A stretch of 64,000 nucleotides of DNA. Source: Urophycis tenuis. Taxonomy: Eukaryota > Chordata > Actinopteri > Gadiformes > Phycidae. Under the pieces are notes generated by a model. That model ran no database searches. It was not told where the DNA came from and worked only from the letters and a program-made list of their open reading frames with translations. The position numbers were made by a program, and so were the translations under genes. The stretch lies in contig JAXIVH010000505.1 of the NCBI GenBank assembly GCA_036785325.1, positions 1 to 64,000 on the forward strand, written 5' to 3'. Below are positions 1 to 11,245 of the stretch, in pieces (within the stretch, counting starts at the first letter, position 1; every line of letters begins with the position of its first letter).

Positions 1-564
1 AGTGGACAAATAAACAAACAACTAAATGAAACAAAGGGGCAAAAGGACAACCTCAGACTTATCCTTATTCACAATTCTCTCTGGCTTCCAAAACTCTGTC
101 TCCATGACAACACCGCCTGTGCCCCTTACCTTGGGGTGTCTGTGTACGTCACCTCTTAAAAGTGATGTTTGAAGGTAATTCTATTTTGGCACCTGGGCAT
201 GGGAATGCTGCAGCCTCTGTCAACTGCAGGACTGGATGTACTGGGCAGCTTTAATGCCTTGGCTGTTTTTGGTTTTAACATTATCTCTGTGTTGGGCTGC
301 ATGCTCTATATGGGGTGCCGCACAACACCGGCAACTGTTTGTTTCAAACTGTAAACGACTGTGGTAGCACTGGGCAGCTATGATGCCCACAAGTACAAGG
401 ACATAGTTGCTGTCTACTGCTGACCGATGGACGCGATGCAATGCTGTTGGTGATGATGAACGAAGCCTCTAGTTGCAGAGATTGTCTAACGCTGTTCAGT
501 TCCAGAGAAACCATCATAGTCCAGTAGCTTGTCTGCCTTCAGCAGAAAGCTGATCGCTTCAATA

Positions 565-613
565 TAGAATAGAATAGAACAGAAATACTTTATTGATCCC
601 AAGCTGGGAAATT
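565..613 (-). repeat. LINE 3' tail remnant
   Basis: Read on the minus strand this gives a GGGATCAATAAAGTAT-type 3' end followed by short TTCTA repeats. That is the signature end of fish L2/Rex1-like LINEs and the SINEs that borrow their tails. The same end occurs near 10664-10726, 26690-26743, 31267-31300 and 37541-37576. No coding part is attached. Confidence 0.6.
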
Positions 614-1562
614 ACAATATCCAAAAGCAGCTTGTGCAAGATTGTGATCCCTGCTTCTCGATTCACCTTTCTATTTTCCCTTAAAGTAGTGCTTCCCTAC
701 CCCGGGGTCCCTTGATATGTATATAAGGTGACAGGAGATGGCTGACATGAGCTATAGATATGTGAAGATCCAAATATTTTTTTTTAAAGATCCTGTATAT
801 ACAAGTGCTGTCGTACAGTAGAGCCATGCAGTTGCGTTGTCCGGGCCTTTGTCAGTACCGGCAGCTGATTGGGTAAGAGCCCTTTGTGTGGAAGCAGATG
901 CACACAAGTTGAAGCTGAGGTGGCAAAGATGATCAGATGTAGAGTTGCGGGGCCACAGGGACGCAAGAGGTTGGGAGCCGCTGTCTTAAAGGGCCAGTAA
1001 CCCCCAAAGTGACTTTACAGTGGAAAGTCCTTCTGCTTTGGTTAGCAGTTTGACTCAAATGTATAATGTTGTTAAACAGGGGAAATTCCCTGTTAAATAC
1101 CAGGGGTCTGCTACCAAGAAACTAATTTCCAGAGTAGTAGCTTCTCATTGGCTGTGCATGAAGGCATTTCTAATACCTTCACAACTTTTCTTGTGTTTGT
1201 CTCTGACCACATTTCATACCCTGGGCTCCTTCTCCTGCTGAAAACAAAGCTGAAATACACCCAGCTGTTGGTCCAGCTCCCGGTGGTCAATGGTAGAAGA
1301 CCCCAAGATGACCGCATGAAAGTGTATCAATGCCAGTTATTTGTGGAGCTGTGAGAGTGACAGATGCTGTGATCGTGCTCATCCCCATTCAGAGATAATT
1401 CAATATTCAATATCAAAACAGCGCAGTGTGTGTATGGTGTCATGAGATGATCATCAGACGCCATACAGGCCCCCCAGCTATCTGGGCCGGTTTACTTGAG
1501 ACTTGCATGAGCGGAGGAGAGAGGTAAGCCATGATGATGTGCAGGAGCGGCAGATGGGGAAA

Positions 1563-1566
<4 letters not shown>

Positions 1567-1593
<27 letters not shown>
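1567..1593. repeat. (TG)n microsatellite
   Basis: Uninterrupted TG dinucleotide run of about 13 units. Confidence 0.9.
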
Positions 1594-2163
1594 CCATATG
1601 CCAGCCCAGATGAGGCACTAAGGGACCCCGGTATGTCAGTGCCTGGGGGCTAATGTGTGATGGGGGGGGGGAATAAGTGAGCAATTTGTTCTGTTTTCTC
1701 TAAAGTTAAAGATTTATCGCTTTGATGGGAACTTCCAACAGATGTAAAGTCCATGTTTAAGTACATGTGCACATGTTAATGGAGTGTCGGCCTATTGACA
1801 CTGTGTGTTTTACATCTTGCATTGAGCCATGCACAGTGCACACAGGCTTTCTCAACGCAAGGGCGACCACCAGCAGGGTTGCTTGCTCAAGGAAGCCACA
1901 CACAATATTTGGTACCAGGAGGATCAAACCACCAATCCAGTGGTTATTGCAACCAGGTCATCATTGCATTGAGAAGTTTTTGTTCCCTGCTGTTTTTGTT
2001 TTTTTTGATGTGTTAATGCACTTCATGGTTAAAATAACATTTTATTTTCCTGGACATTTTTGCAGAGTTGACTGTTGACTGGAGGGAATAAAATCATCAT
2101 GGTGCGAAATTGATTGATTGTATTTATTTTTACACCACGGGTAACTTATTAATAGGTGTACAG

Positions 2164-2406
2164 CAGGCGTGTCGTTAGGCCTGGGCATTCGAGGCTATAG
2201 CCCCTGATCTTTGTGCCGTCAAATAATTTATTTAAAAAAAAACAATGATGAAAATCAGCAGCAAAGCTAGACGTTTTTTGGTCCAGCTTGCCTTAGCCCA
2301 CCCTATCGTTTCCTCCTGAATTATTCGATATTCAAAATCCCCCCCTCCCGCTGTGGCTTCCTGGGGGGTGAACCCTCCCAAAAGTCAGAACCTAGAACCG
2401 CCCCTG
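2164..2406. mobile_element. Non-autonomous hAT-type MITE, 243 bp
   Basis: The right end read inward starts CAGGGGCGGTTCTAGG and the left end starts CAGGCGTGTCGTTAGG, which is a degenerate terminal inverted repeat. The flanks are 8-bp direct repeats with one mismatch: GTGTACAG at 2156-2163 and GTGTATAG at 2407-2414. An 8-bp duplication and CAGGGGC termini are typical of the hAT superfamily. There is no coding capacity, so the element would have been moved by a transposase in trans. Confidence 0.7.
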
Positions 2407-2414
2407 GTGTATAG

Positions 2415-3290
2415 AGTTAATGATCAGTAACGTCATCTAATGTCAAGTAGAAGCGCACTTCCTCAACAAATTAAACTCTCACACCATCTAGTGGTAACAA
2501 CGTGTTACTGATAGCTGACATTGGGCTACTTGCAGCAGCACTGTCGAAATTGAATTTAAAACGTCATTAACAAAACTGGCTCTGCTTTGTATTCTGTTGA
2601 TGTTGCAGGACTGGTGGTTCTCTTGTTTCAGCAAAGAATCATGTCTGCTCTCCTGATGAGCACCTCTACTGTAGCTATCAGGGTTCGGGGTATCGGGGTT
2701 CAATACCAATACCATTAAATTCAATACCAAGTTTGAGTTGTGTGTGTATAAAAAGGCAAAAAACTATAAACAAGCAGGGAGGGGTGACCAGCTTTATTGG
2801 TACTCAATAATTGTTGTAATTCTATCTTGTCTTGTCATCAATTAAAAACCAACCCATCATGTTTCTGACTGTACTTTATGCAAATAAAATAATTGAACTT
2901 TTTACAAAACATGGCTCAACAATGTGTTGTAGTTGACATATATTTTCAGTGACATGTTCAGTAAATTGGGGCAACATGTCTGGTCATTTTGAACAAATCA
3001 ATTATTGCAGGCCCTTGCTTTTGACCCTGACATTTGAGTAAATTAAAAAAAACAAAAAAAACAACAAAAAAAAGATATTGGCAGTTCTGTTGAACATTTC
3101 ACTCTACACTGTACATGTGACAATATTTTCCTGTTAAAACCTCTGACAGCATTGTTCAGTTAACCACAAAGCTAAACATTATCAACATATTTATCCTTTG
3201 GTTATGTTATAATCTGGGGCAGAGGCAAGATGTTGTTCTCCTTTCACAAATTTACAAGCATAAAACCACATAGCTATGAAGATTAAAATT
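2415..3290. other. AT-rich stretch downstream of the 846-codon gene
   Basis: No gene is seen. This lies 3' of the minus-strand frame that stops at 3291. A minus-strand AATAAA lies near 2793-2798 (TTTATT on the plus strand), so part of the stretch may be its 3'UTR. A low-complexity A-rich run lies near 3042-3075. Confidence 0.4.
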
Positions 3291-5831
3291 CTAATCCAGT
3301 ATTACCTCAATATCAACAGGAATAAATTGGCAGACAAACTCAATATCGTCATTATCATCATTTTCCAAATCCCAGTATCCATCTACCGGCTCCTCTTTGC
3401 TGACACCCTGCTCACTGCTTGGGAATTCAAAAGGCAGCTCAAATACCTTGTTTGGATAGTCTCCCTTACGGGTGAAAGAACCTCTAAAATTCCCTAGCAT
3501 AGTTTTGACTTGGGATGCGATAGCTAATGCAAACTCACAGCGGCGATGAAGTTGTGAGCTAAGGTCAAAGTTGTCTTCTAGGATCTTGTACAGCGCGAGA
3601 ACATAATTATCCTTCTGGGGGTTCTCCACCAGGTATCTGTGTATCTCATAGATGACCGCCCTCGTCAGCACTTGCAAGTCCAATTTTGCACTGTTTTCTC
3701 TGTTTGAGGTTACTTCAAGGTTTATCCGCCTCTCTTTGCATAGAGGATAGCGGTCAAAATGGACAGACTTTTCGTGTTTTAACTCATCAGGCAAGAGCAT
3801 CTCCATGGGCTGGTTGAACAAACTTATCTTTGAAACATGTATTCCTTTGCCATCTGGGGGGTACCCTTCGCTGCTGTTACCGTGAACAATCTTATTAAAG
3901 AACCGTTGTTGCTCTACAACTGCCCAGCTCCCAAAGGGGTTTCTTTGTAGTCTGCACCATTTCTGAAGTAATTTCATGATTTCGCTGCCGTCCAGTTTGA
4001 AGTGGAAATTGTGCTCAAGAACATCGTACATGAGCTCGCAGACAGTCCCACACAGCTTCCTGGTGAATTTACTCACTTCTAGAAGAGCCCCGTTTGTCAG
4101 GAGAAGCAAATCCACCTTCTCGTTCAGGGGCCGTTCTTTCACATCCCAAAGGTTAATCCCTAGTTTCTTACAGAAGGGGTAGGGCTCCATGCTAGGTTCA
4201 AGACATGTTACTGAGGCTTGAGTAACTGCTTCAGCTGCTGGTGAAGAACCGTTGACATCCACCACGCGATAAGCCTCAGGAATAACAACAATGGCATTCC
4301 AAAAGTCTGCTGATTTTTCAAGGTGATGATGGCTCAGATATGTCATTTTTGCATTGACATACTGAATGAACCTGGACTGTACGTCATCCAGTGGGTCAAG
4401 TATGAAGTTGTGTTGAAAAATCTCACGGTAGAATTTCAACTGAGTTCTGGACATATGACATGCAAATTTGAACAGGTCCTTTAGCATACCATTGGTTAGT
4501 AGTTGTAGATCAGTATTTAACCTCACACCAGAGCCCACGTTAAAGTCCAAACATATCACTTTGTCTTTGAACCACCTTGCGTGGATCTCTTCGCTTCGCA
4601 TTGCCCGTCGCCTCCACAGCATCAGCTTTTCCGTGGTGACGTTTTTTCCACTGCTCACATATTCCGAACACCGATCTGGAAGGGCTCCATCATCACTAAT
4701 GCCTGAAACCTCAACAGCGGGTCTCTGATGATCTTCTGAAGTATGCACTAGGCCATCGGAAGTTTCTGACAGTTGTTCCATCTGTGTTTCCTGCAAGTCA
4801 TCCATCTCTGTGTCCATCCAGTTATGTGTTTTGTGTCCAAAGTCACAAAACACATCATCATACTTTGGCTTTCGTTTCCTTTTGCTATGCTTTGCTCGTG
4901 ATGCTGAGGCTTCGCTGTCAACGTCATTAACCCATCTCCTTCTCCATCTTCTTTTCTCATAATCATTTTTGACAAATACGCAAGGCTTTTTCCTGAAAGC
5001 CTGTCTGACTTCAAGATGAATGTTCTGGCTGTTTCTGGTACTCCTGATCTTTACAACTTTTTTCCAAACATAACGTTCATAAGTACTGAGATCAAAGTTA
5101 TGATGGAGCACGTCTAAGACAATCTGGCGGTGTGTTCCGCACACCATTCTAACAAATCTGAGCACTTCAAATATTACTTGGCTGGTTAAAAAACTTGCGT
5201 TTAGTTTCAGCTTTGGTGTGTCGAAGGGTCTAATGTACAGATCCAGACCAATGGCCTCACACCGTGGGTACAAAGTCTTCACAACAGTGTGTTTTTTTGC
5301 CTTGTCTACATGGTCAATTTCACCAGCCTGGTCAGCATGAACAGATTCTGTGGCTGCACCATCTTCATGCATCCTGCTCTTGAGTGTAGATTTGACAGAG
5401 AACTCGCTCAGATTGGTGCGTGGACGACTCAAGAGCTCTGACACACCATGCAGATTGAACGTTGTTGGGTCAGGAAGCAAAAATACTTCATCTTGTCTGT
5501 AACATTTTTTGATCGACCCAATTTTATGGAATACGCGGTTTGTAAACGCATAGCGCTGTTTATCATTTTCGATGCCAGTGTCAAAATTATACTCCAGGAT
5601 GTCGGCTATCAAGTACCTAACTGATTCTACTGAAGCTTTCGCAAAGTCATAGACATCCAGCACCACTCCATTTGTTATTAAACTCAAATCCAGTTTTGTC
5701 TTTCTTTCGCAAGCCACATTGAAATCCATACCAATGGCAGCAGAGTCTGGGAAGGGACCTGGTTTTCGCTTGTACGTAAATCCACTGTGAATGCGGGACA
5801 GCCAAATGTACTCAATATCTGTGCAGTTCAT
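3291..5831 (-). CDS. Unidentified 846-aa protein with five copies of a ~75-residue domain
   Basis: I do not recognise this protein. One uninterrupted frame starts at an ATG in good context (CCAAAATGA) and runs to a TAG. Inspection shows five divergent copies of one unit at residues ~33-108, 190-262, 427-500, 554-628 and 697-780. Each copy has a Cys/Gly-hydrophobic opening, then a motif like LDLQLLTNG, a hydrophobic helix ending in EVxxF, and a closing LExNFD-like motif. Linkers are acidic or basic; a strongly basic patch at ~316-323 (KHSKRKRKPK) could be a nuclear localisation signal. The C-terminus is acidic. There is no signal peptide, membrane segment or transposase motif. The frame could continue by splicing, because a possible donor (GAG|GTAATAC) lies just before the stop. 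Its length without stops in transposon-rich DNA argues for selection or a recent origin. The function is unknown. Confidence 0.7.
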   Translation of the reverse strand: MNCTDIEYIWLSRIHSGFTYKRKPGPFPDSAAIGMDFNVACERKTKLDLSLITNGVVLDVYDFAKASVESVRYLIADILEYNFDTGIENDKQRYAFTNRVFHKIGSIKKCYRQDEVFLLPDPTTFNLHGVSELLSRPRTNLSEFSVKSTLKSRMHEDGAATESVHADQAGEIDHVDKAKKHTVVKTLYPRCEAIGLDLYIRPFDTPKLKLNASFLTSQVIFEVLRFVRMVCGTHRQIVLDVLHHNFDLSTYERYVWKKVVKIRSTRNSQNIHLEVRQAFRKKPCVFVKNDYEKRRWRRRWVNDVDSEASASRAKHSKRKRKPKYDDVFCDFGHKTHNWMDTEMDDLQETQMEQLSETSDGLVHTSEDHQRPAVEVSGISDDGALPDRCSEYVSSGKNVTTEKLMLWRRRAMRSEEIHARWFKDKVICLDFNVGSGVRLNTDLQLLTNGMLKDLFKFACHMSRTQLKFYREIFQHNFILDPLDDVQSRFIQYVNAKMTYLSHHHLEKSADFWNAIVVIPEAYRVVDVNGSSPAAEAVTQASVTCLEPSMEPYPFCKKLGINLWDVKERPLNEKVDLLLLTNGALLEVSKFTRKLCGTVCELMYDVLEHNFHFKLDGSEIMKLLQKWCRLQRNPFGSWAVVEQQRFFNKIVHGNSSEGYPPDGKGIHVSKISLFNQPMEMLLPDELKHEKSVHFDRYPLCKERRINLEVTSNRENSAKLDLQVLTRAVIYEIHRYLVENPQKDNYVLALYKILEDNFDLSSQLHRRCEFALAIASQVKTMLGNFRGSFTRKGDYPNKVFELPFEFPSSEQGVSKEEPVDGYWDLENDDNDDIEFVCQFIPVDIEVILD

Positions 5832-7422
5832 TTTGGCTGTTTAAAAGACCCAACTTCTTACAGAAGATATGTCTTTGGTCTCATAAGTCTTGGCAGTAAG
5901 GCGTTAGACAGCTAGAGTTTGATGTTTTAATATTAGATCTCCATGGACCGTCACTGAGCTCATAATATACTCAACACCTAAATCATTACAGATCCATGAC
6001 ACCCTCTACAGCAATGGGCCAAACTCAATGAGGAAGATATGATCTAAAACTGTCTTTGGGTGAGTGTAAGCACATCCTGGACCATGGTACAGATTGCACA
6101 AATCCATCAGTTAATCTTTTAGATGAGCAGTCACCAGCATCAACTGCAGGCCTCTTCTGATCCCACAACAAGGATCCCAGTAGCAGCTTCAGAGTCTGAT
6201 GAGAGAGGATAAGAAGTGTCAGGAGAATGTTTTTTTTTTTCAATTGAGTCAAAAATACATTAGCCAGCCTCTAACCACCAACATAAATCATACCTTCACA
6301 TTAGAGTCAATCGAATTTGGTTCCAACAATCTTATTTAATATAATCTTAAATAATACAGGGTCACAATATTTTCTTTGATGTGTATTTTAATAACATACT
6401 GAATCGATTTTTGATGAGAATCAAATGTAACCATTTTGTCATTTTGAATGGCAGCTTCAAAAAAGTGCTATTTTTAGCGGTGATGTCAGATATTCAACTA
6501 TTTGAATCTTAGATTTAAAAAATACATTAACTTGATGTAGTCTTCAATAATCTTTGCCCTGTCGGTAAAATGTTCTGTAAAAAGTGTGCAACAGTGAGAC
6601 ATTCCTTTGGGAGATGGGGGTGCTGAATGAAGTATACCAACATTGCTTGGCTTCTGGAGGGGAAACTGTGCAAGTTATAAAATGTTGTTTTTTTGTGTAG
6701 GGGATTGACTCGATCTTCTGTGTGCAATCCGCTTGCACACTGAAGAGTTATGTTTTGTAATAAAATAATAAATGTCCTTATTGTTTGCTTACATTACAGC
6801 GTTGTGTAATGTAAGTGGCACAAATAAGCATTAGGTAACACAATTAAACAATCTCAGGAAGAAAAAAGTCTTAGAAATGCTAACTGTGGCAACAGTGGCT
6901 GTCATATCCTACCATTTCCTAGGTACCTGGAAGACAGCATATCTGGGGGGTGAGGGGGTAGACTACAGTATACATTAGAGCGAAAGAGTGGGTGACTATG
7001 TCACAGCTTGTTGAAAGTGTGGTTACTTTTCACAACTGGACGGGGACAATGCTCACTGCAAAAGTTGTATTGCAAAATGCAAAGTTGGCAACACAAAATG
7101 TATCAAAGCTGAGGAGTGTATCATGTTTGACAGCGTTATGTTTGATAGCCCTGCAGCAGCCCACAGCTAACGGAAGCATGACTGCAACGTGAACTAAAGA
7201 TGTCATATATAAACCTCCCTAGATGAAAAGGAGGCATCAAGTACTTCAGTTTAATTAATTAGCGATTTGGATAAGTTTCTGTTGGAGATAACTGGGCATT
7301 TTTCACTCTCTTGGTTGACATTAGCGTAGCATTTTTACTAGCATTAGCTAACTACTGGACTTGTGAAACACGTGTGTGTGTGTGTGAAACACAAAAAAAG
7401 TTCACAAAAAAGTGGGACATTC
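5832..7422. other. Upstream region of the 846-codon gene, no other gene seen
   Basis: Only short unsupported frames occur. The 5' end, promoter and any upstream non-coding exon of the minus-strand gene should lie here, but no clear TATA box or splice donor stands out. Confidence 0.4.
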
Positions 7423-7430
7423 TTAATATG

Positions 7431-8183
7431 TAGGGCTGTCACGATAACCGCAAAAATGAATAACCGCGGTGCTAAGAGGCGCACCGCGGTGTATGTTGAG
7501 CCACCGCCATAACCGCACGTAACCAACATGACGGGAGAGAGCGGGAGAGATGGCAGCTACACTTGTGTCAAAGCCTAATGTTACGTCTCCCCTTTGGGAG
7601 ACGTGGCGCGAAAACAAAGGTAGATTTCCTCTCCTCTCCAAAGTCGCCCGCAAATACATGTGCATCTGCGCAACAAGCGCACAATCGGAGAGAGTTTTCA
7701 GTGCCGCTGGAAATATTGTAACTCCACTCCGATCATCTCTAAAACCTCAAAAGGTCTATATGCTGGTTTTTCTCGCGTGCAACAAGGATATTGCCCAGGT
7801 ATAAATCGTACAGCTTAAAGCCTGTGTTTAAAAGACGGGCGCTTGTTTTTTCATTTCAGCTGTGATGTTTAAGATGCTGTTGCACTGGAAGATTTAGCGT
7901 TAAAAGTCTGATTGTTCTGAACAACAGTTCAATAAACTAAGAAGTGTTATAATATAACATTGTCATGTATTTTTATAATTATATAATAATACGCTTTATT
8001 TGTATGTATCTATTACTATTACTATACTGTGAGTTTAGACATTTATAATTTATTAGCCCAATTAACAAAAACATTGCTAGCTTCTTAGCGTTTTATTTAA
8101 GGGGGCGGCGGTATCACCGCACACCGCGGTGTTGAGCCGCTCTCACTCACCGCAGGAGAAATTCCTTAACCGCGACAGCCCTA
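7431..8183. mobile_element. Internally deleted hAT element, 753 bp, perfect 8-bp TSD
   Basis: The ends are TAGGGCTGTC at the left and its complement GACAGCCCTA at the right. The flanking direct repeats TTAATATG (7423-7430 and 8184-8191) are identical, so both the boundaries and recent insertion are well supported. Copies of the palindrome CACCGCGGTG occur in the subterminal parts. The interior keeps only the 3' end of a transposase gene (7550-7804), so the element is a deletion derivative of a full-length hAT. Confidence 0.9.
7550..7804 (+). pseudogene. hAT transposase C-terminal dimerisation domain fragment
   Basis: The 84-codon frame contains the hAT C-terminal dimerisation signature, including FPLLSKVARKY and SAQSERVFSAAGNI followed by LKPQKVYMLVFLACN. 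In the hAT family this segment ends the transposase and mediates dimerisation. The BED finger and RNase-H-like catalytic core are missing. The frame lies entirely inside the 753-bp hAT element and is best read as its relic rather than a host gene. Confidence 0.85.
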
Positions 8184-9721
8184 TTAATATGTCTGTAACC
8201 TTAGGATGAAGTTAACTTTTCTATGCGCAGCATTTTTTTTTTCATAAAAAATATATTACTGTGGTTTCTTATTAGCTTGTGATTTGTGTTGCTCAGTTCT
8301 CGGTAGTACATTTTTGCTGTACTGCTAAATTGAATGTCTTAAGCATCGGTTATGGTTCCGCGTAGTGATCATGTAGTGATCACGCAATGGCCACGCAGTT
8401 GCTTGGACACAGTCATGAGACCGTGATGGTTCTGCATGGGGTTTACGTGTCAAAATGCAATTCAATGCCACATTGGTAGAGGGCGACCAGAATGACCATT
8501 CTGGTCATTACATACGGATTACAAGCAAGTAAAAAAAACGTTTACAGACGTTGTTATATATATACACGTATATATATATGTTGTTGCCAATCAGTCGAAG
8601 CATTTATCACACCATGGCGGTGTTTATGAGTGGAAACCGGAAAAGCGATCTCCAGCGAATGTAGTTAGCGGACCAATCACAGCCAAAACCGCTGCGTTGG
8701 TGTTGCGTCGCCTCGACACACATCTAGGATTTTTGGGAGGTGCACGTCAGGTGCTTGCGGTGGACGCAAGGGGGGTCCGCAAGGACGTAATGGGTCCGTA
8801 AGCCCCCTAGCGTTGCATCAACGTGGAAGCATAACTTACACTTTAGCCGATCGTATTTAACGGCGCCACTGATGTCACATCTCCATTAACAGCAAGGGAC
8901 GTCCGCTTTAAAAATCAACATGCCTTTTGTTTCACAAAACCAAATCCAGTTTTCAAAAAGTGTTCATTTGCTGCATTTTAACACAGCGCTGGGACAGTAC
9001 ATTCGGGCACACCTTAAGGATAACTACGGTTCTTTCCAGAGAGTTAGCTAGCGAGCAGTTATATCATATTAGCCGATGCTATAGAATATAAGGCCAATAG
9101 TGGCATGTAATTGGTCAAATTGAAAGCAGGTACGTTAATGTCCACTGCAGATATGCAACGAACATTAACATATGCGCAAACTGTCATCCTATTGTGAAAA
9201 GTAAATTTGATGTGGGAAATCCTGATAAGCCAATGGATAGTTTTCAAGCATATAATCCATGCAAAGGTTACACAAAATTAAGCATCATCATCTATTATAA
9301 CTTAAACGTGTTTAGCAGCCCCCATGGCTGAATCCATGGAGAACTGAGCACTTCCTTTTGATTCAGACATGAATGCTTACACTGCATCCAAATTAGTTCA
9401 AATCAATACAAAAAAGAATGAAGACAATGAAATGTCGCTCTGCATGCTGAATTATGCACTGCTTATAACGCTGCACGCGTCTGGGAGCATGCGCAGCGGC
9501 GAGTAAACGTAAAATCAAAACTTGTTCAGACTTGAAATGTTGTTTTAAGGCACTATAGACAAGTTATTTGGCCGTTTCCGCTTTACTTCCTAAACTTCTC
9601 CCGTCGATGCAACCCACTTCCGTTCTGGCGGGCTGGGTTTGAATTGCTAGCGAGCTCCGTTGTGCCGACAAAGCACTGACATCGCAGTGACAAAGAGGAT
9701 ATAACTGCTAACAATTACAAC
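8184..9721. other. Unassigned region with decayed repeat
   Basis: A TA-rich run lies near 8553-8580. The segments near 8340-8450 and 8690-8850 are rich in CACGCA/GCGTTG-type words and may be ends of an old DNA transposon, but I cannot fix boundaries. No gene is seen. The stretch just before 9722 is moderately GC-rich and could be a promoter for the zinc-finger exon. Confidence 0.35.
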
Positions 9722-9935
9722 ATGAAGAAAAATGGTTCGGGAACGACGTGTGCGGTAGTTGGTTGCAAAAACTCTACAAAGCGCCTGAATGAGTGGTTAG
9801 ATAGACAGTGCTACGTCCACAAACCTGCTACGAAGAGGCAATGTCCATGCGCTCCATTTACATTTTTTTGCAAGCCTGATACCCAGCGGACCACTGCCTT
9901 CCCCCAGATAAAGAGACGCAGACTTGAACCTGAGG
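9722..9935 (+). CDS. THAP-like zinc-finger first exon (partial gene or transposon relic)
   Basis: An ATG at 9722 opens a frame with a zinc-binding pattern: Cys-x4-Cys in TCAVVGCKNS, Cys-x2-His in CYVHK, then CPCAPFTFF and a basic tail IKRRRLEPEG. This resembles the variant THAP-like fingers at the N-termini of some PIF/Harbinger-group transposases and related host proteins. A consensus donor (GAGG|GTAAGT) follows at 9936, which suggests a real first exon of 71 codons plus one base. No matching second exon was found before a GT microsatellite at 10080, so the rest of the gene is lost, distant or unrecognised. I infer DNA binding; a specific function cannot be given. Confidence 0.45.
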
Positions 9936-10079
9936 GTAAGTTCAGCAACTTTAGCTATGAAGCTGACAATACTGTTAATGAAGAAGTTGTAATACACTAA
10001 CATTGCTATCGGTATTTTGCTAAGGTAGTTGATTGTTTTGGAGATGGGACAAACAATGCCCACGATAGATACATCATTA

Positions 10080-10089
10080 GTGTGTGTGT

Positions 10090-10125
<36 letters not shown>

Positions 10126-10143
10126 GTGTGTGTGTGTGTGTGT
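10080..10143. repeat. (GT)n microsatellite
   Basis: GT run with one AT interruption, about 60 bp. Confidence 0.9.
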
Positions 10144-10726
10144 GCCTGCGTTTGTTAGCCTACATCATAAATGTAATGCAAGGAGGCAGGCTGTTGTGAT
10201 GATGAGTGTGCATGTGAGTGCAATGTTGTAGTTCACATTTTGCCATTGTGATGTTTGTAGTCAGAGGACTCTATGCCTGGATTAATTTTGCTCCATCCAT
10301 GTTTTCTCTTCCCCTTTTAGATGCTCCCGAAACATGCACTGCCCTGCCTTACTCTTTTTGGACCTTATCATACATACACTCTTTTTCAACTTACTTGAAC
10401 TCCCCATTGCACCATATGTCACCCCATACCCTGTCACTACAACCACACAGTATCAGGACAATAATATGTGTTACTCAGGTTGTTACTTAGTAGTATTTAG
10501 TATCTTCAATTATCTTATGTGTCTACAGTATAGACCCCAACTTGACAACCATGAGCAGTAGTATACTGCATGTTGTGTGTATCTATGTATGCTTGTATAG
10601 ATGTGTATGTATGTGCAGTTTGTATTTATGTTTGTGTACACTAAATGTGTGAACCCTAAGCTACTTGGAAACTGAATTTCCCCATGGGGATAAATAAAGT
10701 TTATATCTATCTATCTATCTATCTAC
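10144..10726 (+). repeat. LINE 3' end with (ATCT)n tail
   Basis: Positions 10664-10726 read as a fish LINE 3' end: TTTCCCCATGGGGATAAATAAAG followed by ATCT tetranucleotide repeats. The upstream non-coding sequence to about 10150 is probably LINE 3'UTR, but no reverse-transcriptase coding sequence is visible. It is an insertion truncated at its 5' end. Confidence 0.5.
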
Positions 10727-10860
10727 CTACAATGAATATACAGAACATCGGGCTTGCAGAAATGCACTTTATGAAGAAAATGGGTTATTATAATTATCAT
10801 CATAGCATACACACTTTTAACACACAAATAAAGTTAGCTTCCACAGGATGGCAGCTGCGT

Positions 10861-11245
10861 CTACGATCTCCCTGCTCCTGCAACGCACGAACATCCCGCA
10901 GTTGTTACATCTCCGGAATCTGTTACCAGCACCCAAGCGTTATGCCACGTATTAATTAAGCTCCGACTAGGCTCTACCATTGCTTTCAAATAAACAAAAC
11001 AGTTATGCTTGTATGACAGGACGTGATTGACTTTACTGCTGTGCAGATACTGATACGCCTCGGAGGCTTTGAGATTATCCATAGCTTTGTCTATTGCAAT
11101 GGACTCTATGAAGTACGCGCAGATCTTGCTGTATGTTACGCTAGGCCAGGTCTGCACTTTGTCCTCCCAGTTCTGCACGCAATGGGGATGGGGGAGAGTA
11201 ACGCCATCATCTCCAGTTAACGTTGTAGCTCCGTGCTCTCAAGCT
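10861..11245 (-). pseudogene. Fragment of a SWIM-finger/YqaJ-type protein
   Basis: The minus-strand frame reads WPSVTYSKICAYFIES, then KASEAYQYLHS, then FVYLKAMVEPSRSL, and ends AWVLVTDSGDVTTAGCSCVAGAG. This order matches the conserved N-terminal and SWIM zinc-finger start of a large family of fish and invertebrate proteins that carry a SWIM finger before a YqaJ-like nuclease domain. In that family the Cys-x-Cys is followed within a few residues by a Cys-x-His pair. Here the frame stops after CSC, and no ATG lies in frame upstream of about 11230. I therefore call it a fragment or a single exon of a broken copy. Many family members are mobile-element associated. Confidence 0.5.

Larger units (their letters stand above)
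1..2155. other. Gene-poor flank, no gene recognised
   Basis: Short open frames on both strands are below 110 codons, have no recognisable domain and lack convincing splice contexts. I see only a LINE tail near 565-613 and a TG run near 1567-1593. The rest is unassigned single-copy-looking or decayed repeat DNA. Confidence 0.5.
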
